A DNA stretch of 64,000 bases from Microcebus murinus (taxonomy: Eukaryota; Chordata; Mammalia; Primates; Cheirogaleidae). Below are positions 1-13,409 of the stretch, one piece after another. The first letter of the stretch is position 1; each line of letters opens with the position of its first letter. The notes beneath the pieces are model-generated. The model saw nothing but the letters and a program-made list of their open reading frames with translations, had not been told where the DNA came from and did no database searches. Location of the stretch: positions 86,038,001 to 86,102,000 of the forward strand of contig NC_134108.1 in the NCBI RefSeq assembly GCF_040939455.1. The letters run 5' to 3'. Made by a program: the position numbers and the translations under genes.

Positions 1-464
1 GGTGAGTACATGTGGTGCTTGTTTTCCCATTCTTGAGATACTTCACTTAGTAAAATGGGTTCCAGCTCTATCCAGGAAAATATAAGAGGTGCTATATCAC
101 CATTGTTTCTCAAAGCTGAATAGTACTCTATGGTATACATACACCACATTGATTTTTGAAGAAACATCTCCAGTGAGTGCAGATAATTGATAGAAAATGA
201 CTATCAGTCACCAATGTATTAACTGTATCATTTTACCCATTTGTTGGGAAATAAACTCCTTCGACTTTATATTGGCTTTGGGATAAAACTTGTGTTCTTT
301 GGAAGGCCTGTGAGGTTCTTTTGGAAATCACCCACAACTTGAGGTAGGGCAGGTGCAGAGGTAGGGCATCTGAGAGCTGGCAGAGTTTACTGGGATATAC
401 GAGCCATGAATCTTACTTTGAGAAAGGAAACTCACATTTTCTCAAATCCCACTGCATTGTCAGA

Positions 465-612
465 ACTGTGCTAAACAGTTCTGTGTATTTCATACTAAAA
501 TCATGTATGTGGAACACTCTATTATTTGTCCATTTTACAGTTGAGAAAACTGATACAACAGGTTTAGAAGCATATCCCAAAGCATATAACTGTTATTAGG
601 TAGGATTTCACT
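465..612. repeat. MIR/L2-type ancient repeat fragment
   Basis: Contains the degraded MIR/L2 signature for cattttacag, then gagaaaact, with a decayed version of the following aagtcaca-type block. Boundaries are approximate. Confidence 0.5.
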
Positions 613-946
613 TCAGCTTGTGAGCTCCTTCTGATAGACAAAAGATGACAAACTTGTGCTTCTCCTCTCACCAGGCAGGTTTGACTTTCATTCAGTTAGT
701 CACTCAGCCAGTCAGTCATCTATTTATTCACTCTATAAATACCGGAGAGCACTCACTATGTGTCAGGTTGTGTTCTAGGCTCTGAGAATACAGTGTGAAC
801 TAACTGAAATCTCTGTCATCACAGAGCTAATGTGCTAGTAGACAAGATGGGCAACAAACTATTAATAATAAATGAATAATGACATAGTTTAACTATATCA
901 TTAGTTGGATGATGATATAGTTAGTTAGATGATGATATTAGATTAT

Positions 947-1035
947 GATATATCTCTAACAGATATATCTCTAACAGTATGATATATCTCTAACAGTCTG
1001 ACTATTAGAGATAACAGGCAGACTGTTAGAGATAT
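947..1035. repeat. Short direct and inverted repeats (atatctctaaca units)
   Basis: Three nearby copies of a unit reading gatatatctctaaca occur between 947 and 994. The last, extended to 984-1000, is followed 18 bases later by its perfect 17-base reverse complement at 1019-1035. The result is a local duplication with a potential stem-loop. Confidence 0.9.
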
Positions 1036-1415
1036 GTAAAACACAAAATAAGGAATCAGACCATATTGATTCTAAGCTGCCTAATCAACTAGTTTAGGTC
1101 GATGGAGTAAGAAAGTCATCTCTGAAGAGGTGGTGGTGCTTAAGCACACATGTGAATCATATGAGGGATTTGACCAGGAAAATATTTGGGAAATATTTCA
1201 GGCGAAGAAACTAGCTAACTATAAGAGAGTTACATGAGAGTAAAGTTGGTATATTCCAGTAACACTGTCATTGGAGCTTAAGTGAGCAGGGAGGGTGTGG
1301 TAGAATATTCGATCAGAGAGCTTCCTGGGTCATTCATAGTCCATGTTAAAAACTTTGAATTTCAATTTAAGTATGGCAGGGAACTAATTAGGGTTTTGAG
1401 CAGTGATGAGACATG

Positions 1416-1421
<6 letters not shown>

Positions 1422-1459
<38 letters not shown>
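1422..1459. repeat. (TA)n microsatellite
   Basis: Uninterrupted alternating TA for about 38 bases, inside the L2 copy. Confidence 0.98.
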
Positions 1460-1461
<2 letters not shown>

Positions 1462-4400
1462 GTATATGTGATTCTGGCTGCTGTGTGGTAAACCATAACA
1501 GACAGGAGTTAAATTAGGAAATAATTATGGTAACCGTGAAGATGATGAGAAACCATCAGATTTGTGATACATTTTGAATTCTGGTGGATTGAATGCTGGT
1601 GTAGTGAGTTGAAAGCAAGTTCCCTCTCAGTAGTGCAAGCATGAGTGGGCAGTGTCTTGACCTAGGGTGGTATTCCACTTGCTATGGCTCAGCAACAGTG
1701 GCTTGTTCCTCCCCAGAATGCTTAGGAAGACCTCACCTGGACAACCTGAAGCTTGGCAGCTGGAGTCATCTAAATGCACATTCACTCACATATCCAGAGA
1801 TTGATTCTAAGTTACTTTTCAAGATTAGAATTAATACCTATTCTGACAACAAAATGGTTTTACTATATTTCACTAGTAATAGTGCTTTTCTTCACTTTCC
1901 TTCAAGTGTGAGAATATACAAAATGTTGCCTTTGATTTGGAAGCCTCAGACATGGAAAAGAGAACTCATCTCAGAATTGTTGCTTGGGTATATCTGTGTT
2001 AAACCCTGTTCTAAAATCTTTGCAGCTAAGAATGATTATTAGTTTATTACCCCAAGAATCAAGGTATATAAGTGAACAATTCCAATCTCAAGTTGTCCAT
2101 CCATTGGCTGATTGATATAAATTGACAGGCTGATTTATATGATGGGCTCATTTATTTCATATTACTCACTAGTGATTTTCAGAAGTGCATGTTGTGTGCC
2201 AACCCAGGCATCAGGACAAACACTTGCCTTTCAGCTAATACCTCCACCATCATATAAAATCACAGTGAATGCATTCTTTCATCACCCATCCCTTTTATTC
2301 AGTTAGTAAGTTCCATCAATAGTATCCCCTAAAAATATTTCAAAAATTTCCCCTCTACTTCACATTTAAGGTCAATGCCTTCCTTAAGGACTATTGCTCA
2401 AACTCTCCAAAAAATCTTTGTGCCTTCTATATTTGCTACCTTAAACCTCTCCTTCTTCTACATTGCTGTTAGAGTAATCCATCTAAATTTAAAATTGTAT
2501 CATATATGCATAATGATTAACATGAAATATCTAGATTATTCATATAATGGTGCATCATACCTTTTATGATCTATCCATGGACTAGAAATGACCAGAAGTT
2601 ACCCTAGTATAAATAGAATTTCAATATTTTACTTAAAAAGACTTTTGGCTGTTAGAAGTCACCTTTACCTGTCTTGTAAATATCAAGTTAAGTTTTATTA
2701 GTGTTTTAACAGTGATAGTTAAGCTAAACTTCCATATAGGTTTAAGAAATTATATCAGTATTCAATATAAATATTTTAATATCCTGATTTAGGCTTTAAT
2801 TACATTTACAGATTTTTGTGAGGTATTCATAATCCATATGTAATAGTTTAAATGACACAATTCATTTCTCAAGGAATTTTTAAAATATGCTTTTAAAATA
2901 TATGAGACTGTTGATCTTGACTTCTGTACTTGACTCTCACCTTGACATTCCTCATTTCTCACAGTTTAATAAGATACAAGTGGTTACTTACCTTTGAGAT
3001 TATTTTGAGCTGCTACTATTTTTGAGGTACTTTATTTTTTGAAAGATGCCTTCAGTCATAGAATTTACATAATTATACAGAAGCCTTCTGATCAGAGATT
3101 ACCTGTATATAACAATGGCAGAACCAATTAAATGATTGCAGTGTCCAGGAACTAAGTATGTCATTTTTGTATATATTTTGAATTTTAAGGCAGAATGCTT
3201 TAAATAATTGCATAACAGAAACATATATTGTCCTTCATAAGACCTTGACTGGAAAAGTTAATAAAAAACCTTCCTGTCCACAGCCATAGTTAGTTGCTGC
3301 AGAAAGACAGGTGCTCTTATGAACAAAAGAAACATTCATTTCCAAAAACTGCATATAAATATTTTACACAGTTACCTAATTTTCTCAAAGTTTAAATTGA
3401 TTATAAATAGTTTATGTGCTTTTTCTGTATCTGAAACCTGCAGAACTTCTTAATGAAATCTTGCTTAAGCCTTCATCAATAAACCAGACTTGATGCACAG
3501 TACAGCAGTGCCCCCTGGAGCTAGATGACTTTACAAATTGACATTTTCTAGCTGTTTTATTTGATTATAACTAAAGAAGCAGTGATTAATGTTCCCAGTC
3601 TCTGTTTCCTGCAATCTAGAGAAAAATGCAATGATAACTAGGGAATCATATTCAAAGGGTTTTATTTTATTTTAAACTCCCTTCCATTGATCTATTGTAT
3701 ACAGTGTTGTGTACAAATAGAACCATGTGTATGTAAATTTATAGTAGAGTTTTTGTTTAAGCATGTGTTTTAGATTTTGTCTTCATTTGCAGTTATAAAT
3801 GAAGTCACACATCTACAAGGTTGACTTAAATGGTTATAAGCACACTTATAATATTTATGGATTCTGAAAGCCATAAGTTTAATAGAACTTTTAAGTTGGA
3901 AAATACCCTAGAATTCATCTACAGTGACTAACATACTCTTTTCTTCATTCGAGTGAGGTTAAGTCACCTCCCCGCAGTCATGCAATCTGGTTCATAATGA
4001 AACAAAGCAGTGTATTTGTACACAAGGATGATTGCTAACTAAAAATGCAAATATTGTCCTTTATAAGACATTTATATCAATAATGATATATATATTCCTA
4101 ATTCATTTACTGTATATTTTTTACTATTTAAGAATAAACCCTTACAACATGTCTACCAACAGGACATCATTTAGAATAAGCTGCAATTTACACATGAGAG
4201 AGCAACAGTGTGATTTGCATAACTTCTAGTCTAAAAAAAAGTCATAATTATAAAAAAATGAAAATATTTTCTTTCTCTGCACACTGCTATGTCCAGTGGA
4301 TCATGCCCTAGTTTCTAGAGTCCAAAAGAAATAATCAAAGCAAGGAAGTGATTAAATCTAGACCCAAACGCCTTTAATTTTGAAATTTCATGCAGTTACA

Positions 4401-5799
4401 GAAACATGAGCTATAGTCTGAAATATGTGACTCTTAGACCTTGATATAGGAAAACAAGCCACTTAGATTCTAGGGTAAGTGATAATAAAGACAAGGAAGA
4501 CAAAGACACAAAAAGGACAGAAGATGAAAGAGAAACAACAGGCTTCTTCTAAGGATGGTAGGAGATAGCAATTTGAATCCACTAAAGAGCAAAAATACTT
4601 CTTAAGTATTATTATTCCTAAAAACTAATTATAGATGGAAAAATAAAACAACTATTCATCCCTCCAAGTCCTGCCTGTAAATTCAGGAATATGTACCTGG
4701 AAGTCAGATACTTCCAAGCTATAAGAAATGAAGCCGAGAGCCACATCCCTGCTGTCTTTCCTAAGGCAACCAGCCATCTTTTGCTCCTTGCCCTTACGGG
4801 CGGCGAGAGCGGAGTCTCTAGGGAGATATGGGAAGTAGCTATAGCAAATAGAAATTGGGTAATGGCCTTTTTTACCTCAACTCCGACTATAAATTTTCTG
4901 TTAAGAAAAAAAAAAAGAAGGAGATCCATTTGTTTTGGCTTCAGGCTGAGGTAAGCTTCATACTCATGTTAGAATGTTATCTTTTCCCTTTGGGAATCCA
5001 CACTGTATATATCACAGATATTCTTCTTGCACCGCAAAACCAGCAGGCCTTTTCATAAAATCATTTCAAGTCATTAATGTTTCTTTTATTTAGTGTGTTT
5101 GTTTAAAGCAAAAGTATAATAGAAGTATAGCAAGTAGAAGTAATACAAAGTATTTTTTAAATTTTCTGATTTTACCAAAAGCCAAAACAAATGTGAGGAG
5201 TTTTTAAGTATAAGTTAATAGGGAAGATAAAAGATAAACAAAAAAGGTTAGAAGATGGCAACAGATTGTTCAAAGCCTGTTTTTGTAGTAATGAAGATTT
5301 ACTAACCAAGATTTTAGCCAGCCAAGCTATAACACACCTTCTGACAATGTTGAAAGCTGGGCATTATTTATTAGAAAAAAAAAAATAAGTAAATAAAGCA
5401 ACCAGGGTATGACTGCTTGGTATCCCAAATTACCAAGAATAATTTGAACTTTTAGACAGTGAAATATTTTAATAGTGTGTCTTTTTTAGTTTCCAATTAC
5501 CGTAAACAAACAATTTCATTGTTTTTTTTCCTAAGAATCTAAAACTCCAAAGTTCAATTGTTTTACATAAAATAAAAAGGCACAATGATAATGGCCATAT
5601 ATGTCAGATCTTATAAAGTATATTTTATCAAATAAGAATGAATAATTTCTTGATTATTAAAACATTAGAAACATATTATTAAAATATGATCTTGAAATTT
5701 TATTCCAAGTATAATACAAATGCTGTAATTGACATTCATGAATTAAAGGAATACTTAGCAGTTATATAGTTAAAATTTCCACCTAATTCAAAAATATTC

Positions 5800-6240
5800 T
5801 CTAGGGCATCTATGACAGGTGGTCATTCAGGCTCTGCTTGAAGACTTGATGTGGAGTTTACTACCTCATAAGGCAACCATTACATTTTCAACTGCTGTAA
5901 GAGATATAACTCTGTTATGCTGAAATCTCTAACTATAGCTTCTCTGATTTAGTGTAATTATTTTCTACATGCCTGTATTTTGATTTCTTAAAGACAATTA
6001 GGCCTACACTAAATATATTCAAGCCAAATGTCAACAGTCCTCATTCTCAAATGATATGGTTTCTGAATGTTTCATACTTTTTCCTTCTCTAGACTTTAAA
6101 TATTCAATTATTTCTTATACAGTTTTGGTCCCAGAAACAAACTTTTCAAAATGTGATCTGAAAGGCATGGATTATATTAGGTGCTCAGAATTCAGTCTGA
6201 GATTGCATTAGAATTTTTGAGTGCCTCCAAGAACTTTTTC
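5800..6240 (+). repeat. Ancient CR1/L3-like LINE fragment
   Basis: The stretch includes ggtcattcaggctctgcttga, then a block like ggagtttactacctcataaggcaacc, matching the pattern of an old CR1-class mammalian repeat as I remember it. Heavily decayed, so family and ends are uncertain. Confidence 0.4.
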
Positions 6241-7149
6241 TCCATTCACCTTCAAATGGTTGGGTTTTTACATCTGCAAGTTGTTTTAGTACCTTAAGGT
6301 ATGTTTGACTGGCACTTCAATTCTGCTCTATGTTGTGTAGGATAAACTTTCCATTTTGCAAATCATTCTCCTTGAAGAGTAAGAGTTGTATAATTATATT
6401 TCCTTTCTGGTATCCATTGATGTTATCTCATCTGCCCAACTACTAGGGCCAGACTTTTTACTTATTTTTTCTTCTGCTAAATATAAAAAAACCAAACCCC
6501 CGTACTCTGTGAATAGTTTTATAAATCTCAGGTCTTTCTGTGTTTTTATCTTAGGGGTTTATGTGATGTTAGCTTGTTTGCCCTTGGTGGTAAGTCCTTC
6601 TTTGCAAAGCCAAAATAATTTTCTCATTGGAATCATTTGAAACTGGGTCATAAGACTGTTTGGGGGATCTCTCTATATGTTCATATATATGATGCTAAAA
6701 GTATATTGAGGATGATGTGTTCAACGCTCCTGTGGAAATTGCAACTATGTGTTTCAAAAAGATATTTCTGAAAATCTCATGATTTTTATTTGGAGGACAA
6801 GCCTTGGGAGAGAGTTGATATTCTCTTCAGTACAAGAATGAGTTCAATAAGTCCCTAATATTCTATGTGTGGACAAGATGAACTTTGAGGATTTTTTATG
6901 ACAGGTATGAACAGGAGTCAAACATGGTCATAGTAAGATTTCAAAACTGCTACCATAGAATGTATTGTTTTGATTTACATAGATCCTGAGAAAAACAGCA
7001 TCGATAAATTAGCTGTGCTATATTTTCACAAGTACTAAATTATTGGGCTTGATTTATGGAATTTTTTGACATTTTGCAGAATATCTTCAAAATTAATTCT
7101 ATTTTGAGAATAGCTATGTTAATCTATTCTTGTGACAATAATAGAAATG

Positions 7150-7205
7150 AACCTAGACTGTTGAGGTCATGTCTAGGTTTTGACAATAAAATTATGTTAT
7201 TGTCA
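7150..7205. repeat. Two adjacent short perfect hairpins
   Basis: aacctagac (7150-7158) pairs with gtctaggtt (7171-7179). One base later, tgacaataa (7181-7189) pairs with ttattgtca (7197-7205). Loops are 12 and 7 bases. No transcription unit or known element was recognised around them. Confidence 0.85.
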
Positions 7206-9189
7206 TAGAGGGGTATGTTTGACTTCTATTTTCTATGGCAAGGAAATATTATTCTTCATGAAGCAATTTTGTTCCAGTATTTCAGGCCCTTAAATTGTGT
7301 GTGTAGTTACACATATACTTGCACCATTACTGACTTTTTGAAATTCTGTTTGTTACATGTCTGGCTAATGCTAATTACCCCTTTTCCTTTTATTGATATT
7401 AGAATGATAGTTTAGATGGTTTAGTCTCTCTGAATATTCTCATAATTTCGATTCAGTGAATTCTTCTCCCTCATGACTTCAATTTAAGTTAATAGCAGCA
7501 TCTCCCTCATTGCTTCTAGATTTATTTAATAATTAGAAATAGTGACATGATTTCAATTGACTTAAGGATTTTTTTGCATAGATTAAATTTAAAGTATAAT
7601 AGAAACCATTTTATGATGAAATAGCAATTAATGGACAGAGATGCATGAAATGGTAACAGTAAATTTTCTAATTTTTAATCCATTTATTCAGGGAAATAGT
7701 AAAGGGGAAGGATGCCATTACAAGAATATAGTTGACCTATATAGAATTATAGGAACTCTTTGAAGGGTACAAAATTATATTGGTTGAATGCTTAGTTAAG
7801 TATTTTTAGAAACTTAGCACTTAACCAACAATAAATCTTCAGCCCAGTAATCAAACTATCAACCACAAAGTCAACACAAAACAAGTTCAAGGTGTATCTA
7901 AGGACTGGAGCTAATCTTAAAATATTCAGAAGGAAATAAACTATCTTTATCCTGATTATCCCGGGGATATAAAGGCATTTTCAAGGGCAATGTCTTATTG
8001 GGAAGACAAGAAGCTATAGTTCATTAAAAATTAACGGTAATGCAATTGAAATATATCTCTTAAGGTAAAAAGCTTTAAAAGACGATGATAAACGTGTGTT
8101 TGCAGTTGGCTCTGATTCTATCAAGCTGTAGATAATCTAGAATAGAGATTGAAAGTTTTCCCCAATCATATTAAAATGGCCAGGTCTAGATGTCTTTCAG
8201 TACAGACTTATACATACTATACCACCTAGATATTTAAGATTAAATATGAAAAAGCAAGATGTTATGAAAAAAACTTTATCAGAACTTAAAAGATGGGTTA
8301 ACACTTATTGCAAACTATTAATTTCAAAGAATATATGCACTTGCAATTTGGACCAAAAGAAGGTATTTTTCTTCCTGCTTACATATATTTCTACTTTTCC
8401 TAAAACTAATGTGGAATTGAGAGAAACAAATAGGGAGTTACAAAAATTCCCACTACTAGCTACCAATTTGGATGGGCAAATGTTGTAGGTGTGACCAAGT
8501 TGGCAGGTGCATGCTTTATGAGATGTTCTGGAAGATCTCTAGCAATCTAGGGATGCAGAACTAGAAGAAAAGAGTTAAGATTATGTTTGGGACTTTTCGT
8601 AACACTCTTATCCCAGCTTTCAATGACCAGACAGTTATAAATTGAATTCTGACATTCACTTTACCACCAAGCAAGGAAACTTTTCAAATTGTTCATTCCT
8701 TTGCAGAAAAATAGATGGTGTGCAAATCAAGTTTCTCACCTGTAAACAACCATGGCCATAGCTCAGCCTACCCAGCTAGATTAAGAGGACTGAATGGGGC
8801 ACTGGAATGTAATCTAGTGTCTGTGAGACGTTCAGTATTCAAGGGAAGAATTTAACAGTGCCCACGAAAGGGGAAGGGACTGTATGGAAAATATGCCCAC
8901 CTAATTTAGGATAGTAGCTCTCAGAAGAATCAGGAATTTACCAGATGAATACATTGAAAAAATAAAATCTACATGAGACTATACAAAAGCCATACAGAAG
9001 AGAAATATAAAGAGTACATAGCTAAGGAGAGCTTTAGAAAAAACAGTGGAGGAAAAACATTCATTGAGGGCAGACTTTTCTCAAGAAAGTAAAGTTTCAG
9101 ATAATTACTTTGAACTAACTACAAAGAAGTTAAAGGAAATATGGCCTTTATGGAAAAAAAAAACGAATTAGATAGGGAAATAGAGTTGG

Positions 9190-11250
9190 AAATTAAATTA
9201 AAACTTAACATGTGTGAACATCTCAATAGGTACTAAAAGCATTCAATAAAAATTAATATCACCACTTCTGTTTATCATGATAGTGCAGTTCCTAGCTATT
9301 ACAGTAAGATAAACAAAATTTTCATGGAAGTTGTATAAATTTGTTTAGAAGAAACAAAATTCATAGATTATCCTCATAGAAAACTGCAGAGAAAATACAG
9401 AAACATTATTAGAATTAATAAGTTTGATTCATTTGCTGAAGATTAACACCTGAAAACAAATTGCATTTCTATATGTTAGTACCAAAGTTCTACAAAGTGT
9501 AATTTTAAAATGTCATTTATAAATATATAAAACACCTACAAATAAGTATAAAAATGTGACATGTGTGAAGAAAATTATAAAACCTTATTAAATATATTAA
9601 AAAGGCATAAATGGAGTTATTGAATATGGAGGTTTGTATTATAAAAATGGTTATTTTTCCTCCAAATTTATATATACATAATAATACACATAATCATGTA
9701 TATATTTAATACAATTCCAGTCAAAATCCCAATGGGTTTCAATTTCATTTGGAGAAAAAAACAAACTAGTAGAGTGAATTGCCCTTCTAGACAATAAGAC
9801 TTATTACAAAAATCAACAGTAATGAAGATTATGCAGTATCAGCACAAGAAAAGAAACATAAACAATGGAATAACAAAGACATTATTTACTAAATGGGGCT
9901 TAAAATATTGGTTATTTTAATAAAAAAATACAAAATACAAAATTTGATCCCACCAACAACAAAAGTCAATTTTAATTGAATTAAATTATTAATTTAAAAA
10001 GGTAAAATTTTGCCAGGCGTGGTGGCTCACGCCTGTAATCCTAGCACTCTGGGAGGCTGAGGCGGGCGAATTTCTCAAGGTCAGGAGTTCAAAACCAGCC
10101 TGAGTGAGACCCCGTCTCTACTATAAAAATAGAAAGAAATTAATTGGCTCGTGCCTGTAGTCCCAGCTACTCGGGAGGCTGGGGCAGGAGGATCGCTTGA
10201 GCCCAGGAGTTTGAGGTTGCTGTGAGCTAGGCTGACACCACGGCACTCACTCTAGCCTAGGCAAGAAAGCGAGACTCTGTCTCAAAAAAAAAAAAAAAAA
10301 AGGTAAAATTTTAAAGTTTTGAAAATATATGTGAAATTCTCCCTGATTTCATTCACAGTAAGGAAGGCAAATATTCAAAATTTCAGAATATTTAAGAGAC
10401 TATCTCTAAAACTTTAGGATAAAAAGAGATCATAAATCTTTAACATGTATTTTAAAAATCAGTAAATTTAATTATGCTACAATTTAGAATATCTACTTCC
10501 CAAAAGGCCCCATAAAGAAAATTGAAAAGCAAGCTGCAATTGGTATAATAGAATATATTTGTAATACATAAAAATGACAAATGGCTATTTCCCAGATGAT
10601 ATAAAGGTCAGATGCAAATATATAGGACAACTCAATAAAAGACTGACCAAAAGATGTACAAAAAATGAAAATTGAAGTCACAAGAAGGTTTGTTAACAAA
10701 CACTAGATAGGCAAAAATTTTAAAGCTTGACAATAATGAGTGTTGCTAAGAATAAAAAGTAACAGTACCTAAAAGTACCACTTTTTGCTGTTGTACATAA
10801 CCATTGAAAACATGAGCATTATAAAGTCCTTGTTCATAACTGCTAAGAATTGAAACAATCCCAATTTCCATTTACACTAGTAGATAACAGTAATATATTA
10901 ACACAATACTATATAGAATAATAAAATTGAGTGAACTAGAAATAAACGTATCAACATGGATAAACCCTAGGAATTATGTTGATTGAAAATAAGCAAGTCA
11001 TAAATGAATAATGCAATATACACTTATTTTTTTAATAAAATTCAAAAACAAGTGAAATTAACCATATGTTGTTTCACTCAAGGTCAAAGCATAAATGGAA
11101 AACATAAAGGAAAGCAAGTTGAAATTCATAATAGGGCATGCTTTGTGGAGGAGTGTGAAGCAGAGGGCTGGGACTGTAGAGATGAAGCCAGTGCTGCTGA
11201 TGTTCTGATGTTCTGTTTATTAAGGCATTAGGCTCACCATTTCGTTATTG
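9190..11250 (+). repeat. Old L1 LINE (L1M class), 3' part, split by an Alu
   Basis: Contains decayed landmarks of L1 ORF2 in plus orientation. These include ttcaataaaaattaatatca with cctagctatt near 9245-9300, tacaattccagtcaaaatcc near 9710, and the 3' block with gaaacaatcccaatttccat near 10850. It continues to a block like caacatggataaaccc near 10955. All frames are broken, so it is inactive. The Alu at 10012-10300 interrupts it. Confidence 0.75.
10012..10300 (+). mobile_element. Alu SINE, strepsirrhine type, with an internal deletion
   Basis: Begins gccaggcgtggtggctcacg, has both 7SL-derived arms and ends in an A tail. The central linker reads agaaagaaattaattgg and then jumps directly to cgtgcctgtagtcccagc, so the second A-rich linker and start of the right arm seen in the copy at 33117 are missing. 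It is flanked by a target-site duplication ggtaaaatttt (10001-10011 and 10302-10312). Several mismatches indicate moderate age. It carries RNA polymerase III box-like sequences but nothing shows activity. Confidence 0.96.
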
Positions 11251-12097
11251 TGCTTTAAAAGCTAAATATATATTGCATGTGGATATGTAATTATATTCTT
11301 CATTAGGTATAGTATAACTCACATACTAATCTGCCATTTGGTTTTTCAATTCATATCTTATTTTTCTGTTGTATATTAGTGCATATAAATCTGCTTCATG
11401 TTCATTAAATTCCAGTGGTCAATTAAATGGATTTTATTAACCATTCATTCATCTACTTTTAATTTCAATATTATGCAGTTAGGTTAGATGAATGTGCTTC
11501 ACCACACCTCTCAATATCCCAAATAAATCCATACGGTCTGCAAAAGCAGAAATTGCCCCCATCTTCTTACCTAGTACTGTATGATCAGTACTGTATTTCA
11601 GAAAAAGCTGAATATATGAGTACGTACATGATGAATACATGTGCAAGCCACTATCTTGAATATAATTCATAACTATATTAAAATGAAAAAAATACTTTGC
11701 TGCAGTGAACCAAGCACACAGAGCAGCCCATGAGGTGTTGCATGTAAATGGCACTAATGTTCTTTTTATAAACAGTTGAATTGAGAATACAAATGTAAAA
11801 ATATATCTAATCCAAGAATTATAAATATGAAGGCTACATTTGATGTTATTCCATCATTATTCAATTATCCAATAAACTAGATAAATAGGATGCTAATTTA
11901 AATTAATTGCCTAACAAAAATTATACTCAAGGTAGATTGATATCATTCCATAAAGTAAGTTTTATTTTGAACCTTTGTAAAGGGTTATAACAGATATTTT
12001 TTAAATATAAATTATTTCTTTTTTTCTTTTAAAATCAAGATGTTTGTTATAAAATATCCTAAAGATAAACACTGTTAATAACTTGGTCATATCTTGC

Positions 12098-12100
<3 letters not shown>

Positions 12101-12143
<43 letters not shown>
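12101..12143. repeat. (TA)n(CA)n microsatellite
   Basis: About 35 bases of TA alternation followed by a short CA run. Confidence 0.98.
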
Positions 12144-12144
<1 letters not shown>

Positions 12145-13409
12145 TTTGAATGCATTAAATACTTGATAATATTAAACATATAAAAATATAATGTAAATCT
12201 GTTAGAGATATTCACAAAATTTAAAGATAAAAATAATGCAATTTCAGAATTTAAAACAGTGGGAAATTTTCAGCTGACAGTAAATATATATCAAATCTGA
12301 CGTCTTATATATCTATTTACTAACTTGACATCTCCACTTGGATATTTATTATTAACAGGAATAAAATCAAATTAGAACAGTTCATGAAATCTAATTTTTG
12401 TTTGTTTGTTTCTCTCAATAGTTGATTGGTTGGTTATAGAAATTTTGCAAAGATTACCTGAAGGGATTACTAGTTTTTTCTTTCCAGTCCTTAAAAAAAT
12501 AGATTGATTCTTTCCAAAACAGTGAAGTGAAGGAGCATAAAGTCAGCCCAGGGTTTTCTCAACATATTCCCTTTATTTTTTCTTTCTATTTTATTATATG
12601 AAATAAACATATATGACTTACACTGGTTTTTCAGCTCCCTACTCTTACAGTGTTTTCTTCTATTTAATTGTCCCTTCTAATATTAAACTATTCTGTCTTA
12701 GATGGGGAAAGTATAATGAGGTTTCCTTGCTCAAGTTCTGTAATAAGCTTGATATCTACTTCAAAGGACTATTCCTGACCATGACCCCATGGCCCTTTCA
12801 TAGCCTAATTGACTGGCAATGAGGAGTCAATTAGAATATTTTTGTCTTTGAAAGCAATAAGAGAAATTATCAATTATGTAATAGAAACATCACACCATAG
12901 GAACCATGCTTTATTTTCAGCCAGAGGAAAATATATTAATATTGTAAAAGGCTCTCATTTTCTTTTTTGTCAAATCAGGTATAAATTATCTTTTGGAAAG
13001 ATTCATAGTGCCTGCAGTACCCCCTTCTAGGGGAAATGGAGAGCATTTATTAATTCTCTTTCTTCCCAAAAGAAGGAAGAACTAAACCATGGCAAATCTC
13101 CAGATACAATCTCCTTGGCCTAAGAGAAGAGTTTTCTAAGCGTCTCCTGTAACACTGGCCCCAGAGCAATTCTTAGTTCCTCTTTTGCAAGTTGCCAAAA
13201 TTCTATCTACAGCAAGAAGTTCTATACCATTAATGTATACTGCCAACCTATCCACTTTTCCTCACCTCCATTTTCTCCCTAGTCTGTTATATCATCATCA
13301 TCATCACTCCTTAAAACATGGTGGCAATCTCCTAATTGATCTCCTTTCTTCTATGGCAGGCACCTCCTCAAATGGATTTCTCACGTAGCAATCAGAGTAG
13401 TTTTTATGC

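Larger units (their letters stand above)
690..1600 (-). repeat. L2 LINE 3' region, minus orientation, with an internal (TA)n
   Basis: Reads as the reverse complement of the L2 3' end. Blocks resembling tattgagcacctactatgtg and gttctaggctctgagaatac come first, then a block like tctgaagaggtg. Near 1395 comes gttttgagcagtgatgagac, and near 1472 a block like ctggctgctgtgtgg. The copy is diverged and interrupted by the (TA)n tract at 1422-1459 and a local inverted repeat at 984-1035. Confidence 0.65.

Noticed and set aside
1641..2042. 133-codon open frame, the longest in the window
   Set aside because: No recognisable domain, no splice context and no codon pattern suggesting selection. It is consistent with chance in non-coding DNA.
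3450..3650. Possible conserved non-coding element without repeat character
   Set aside because: It looks less repeat-like than its surroundings, but conservation cannot be judged from one sequence.
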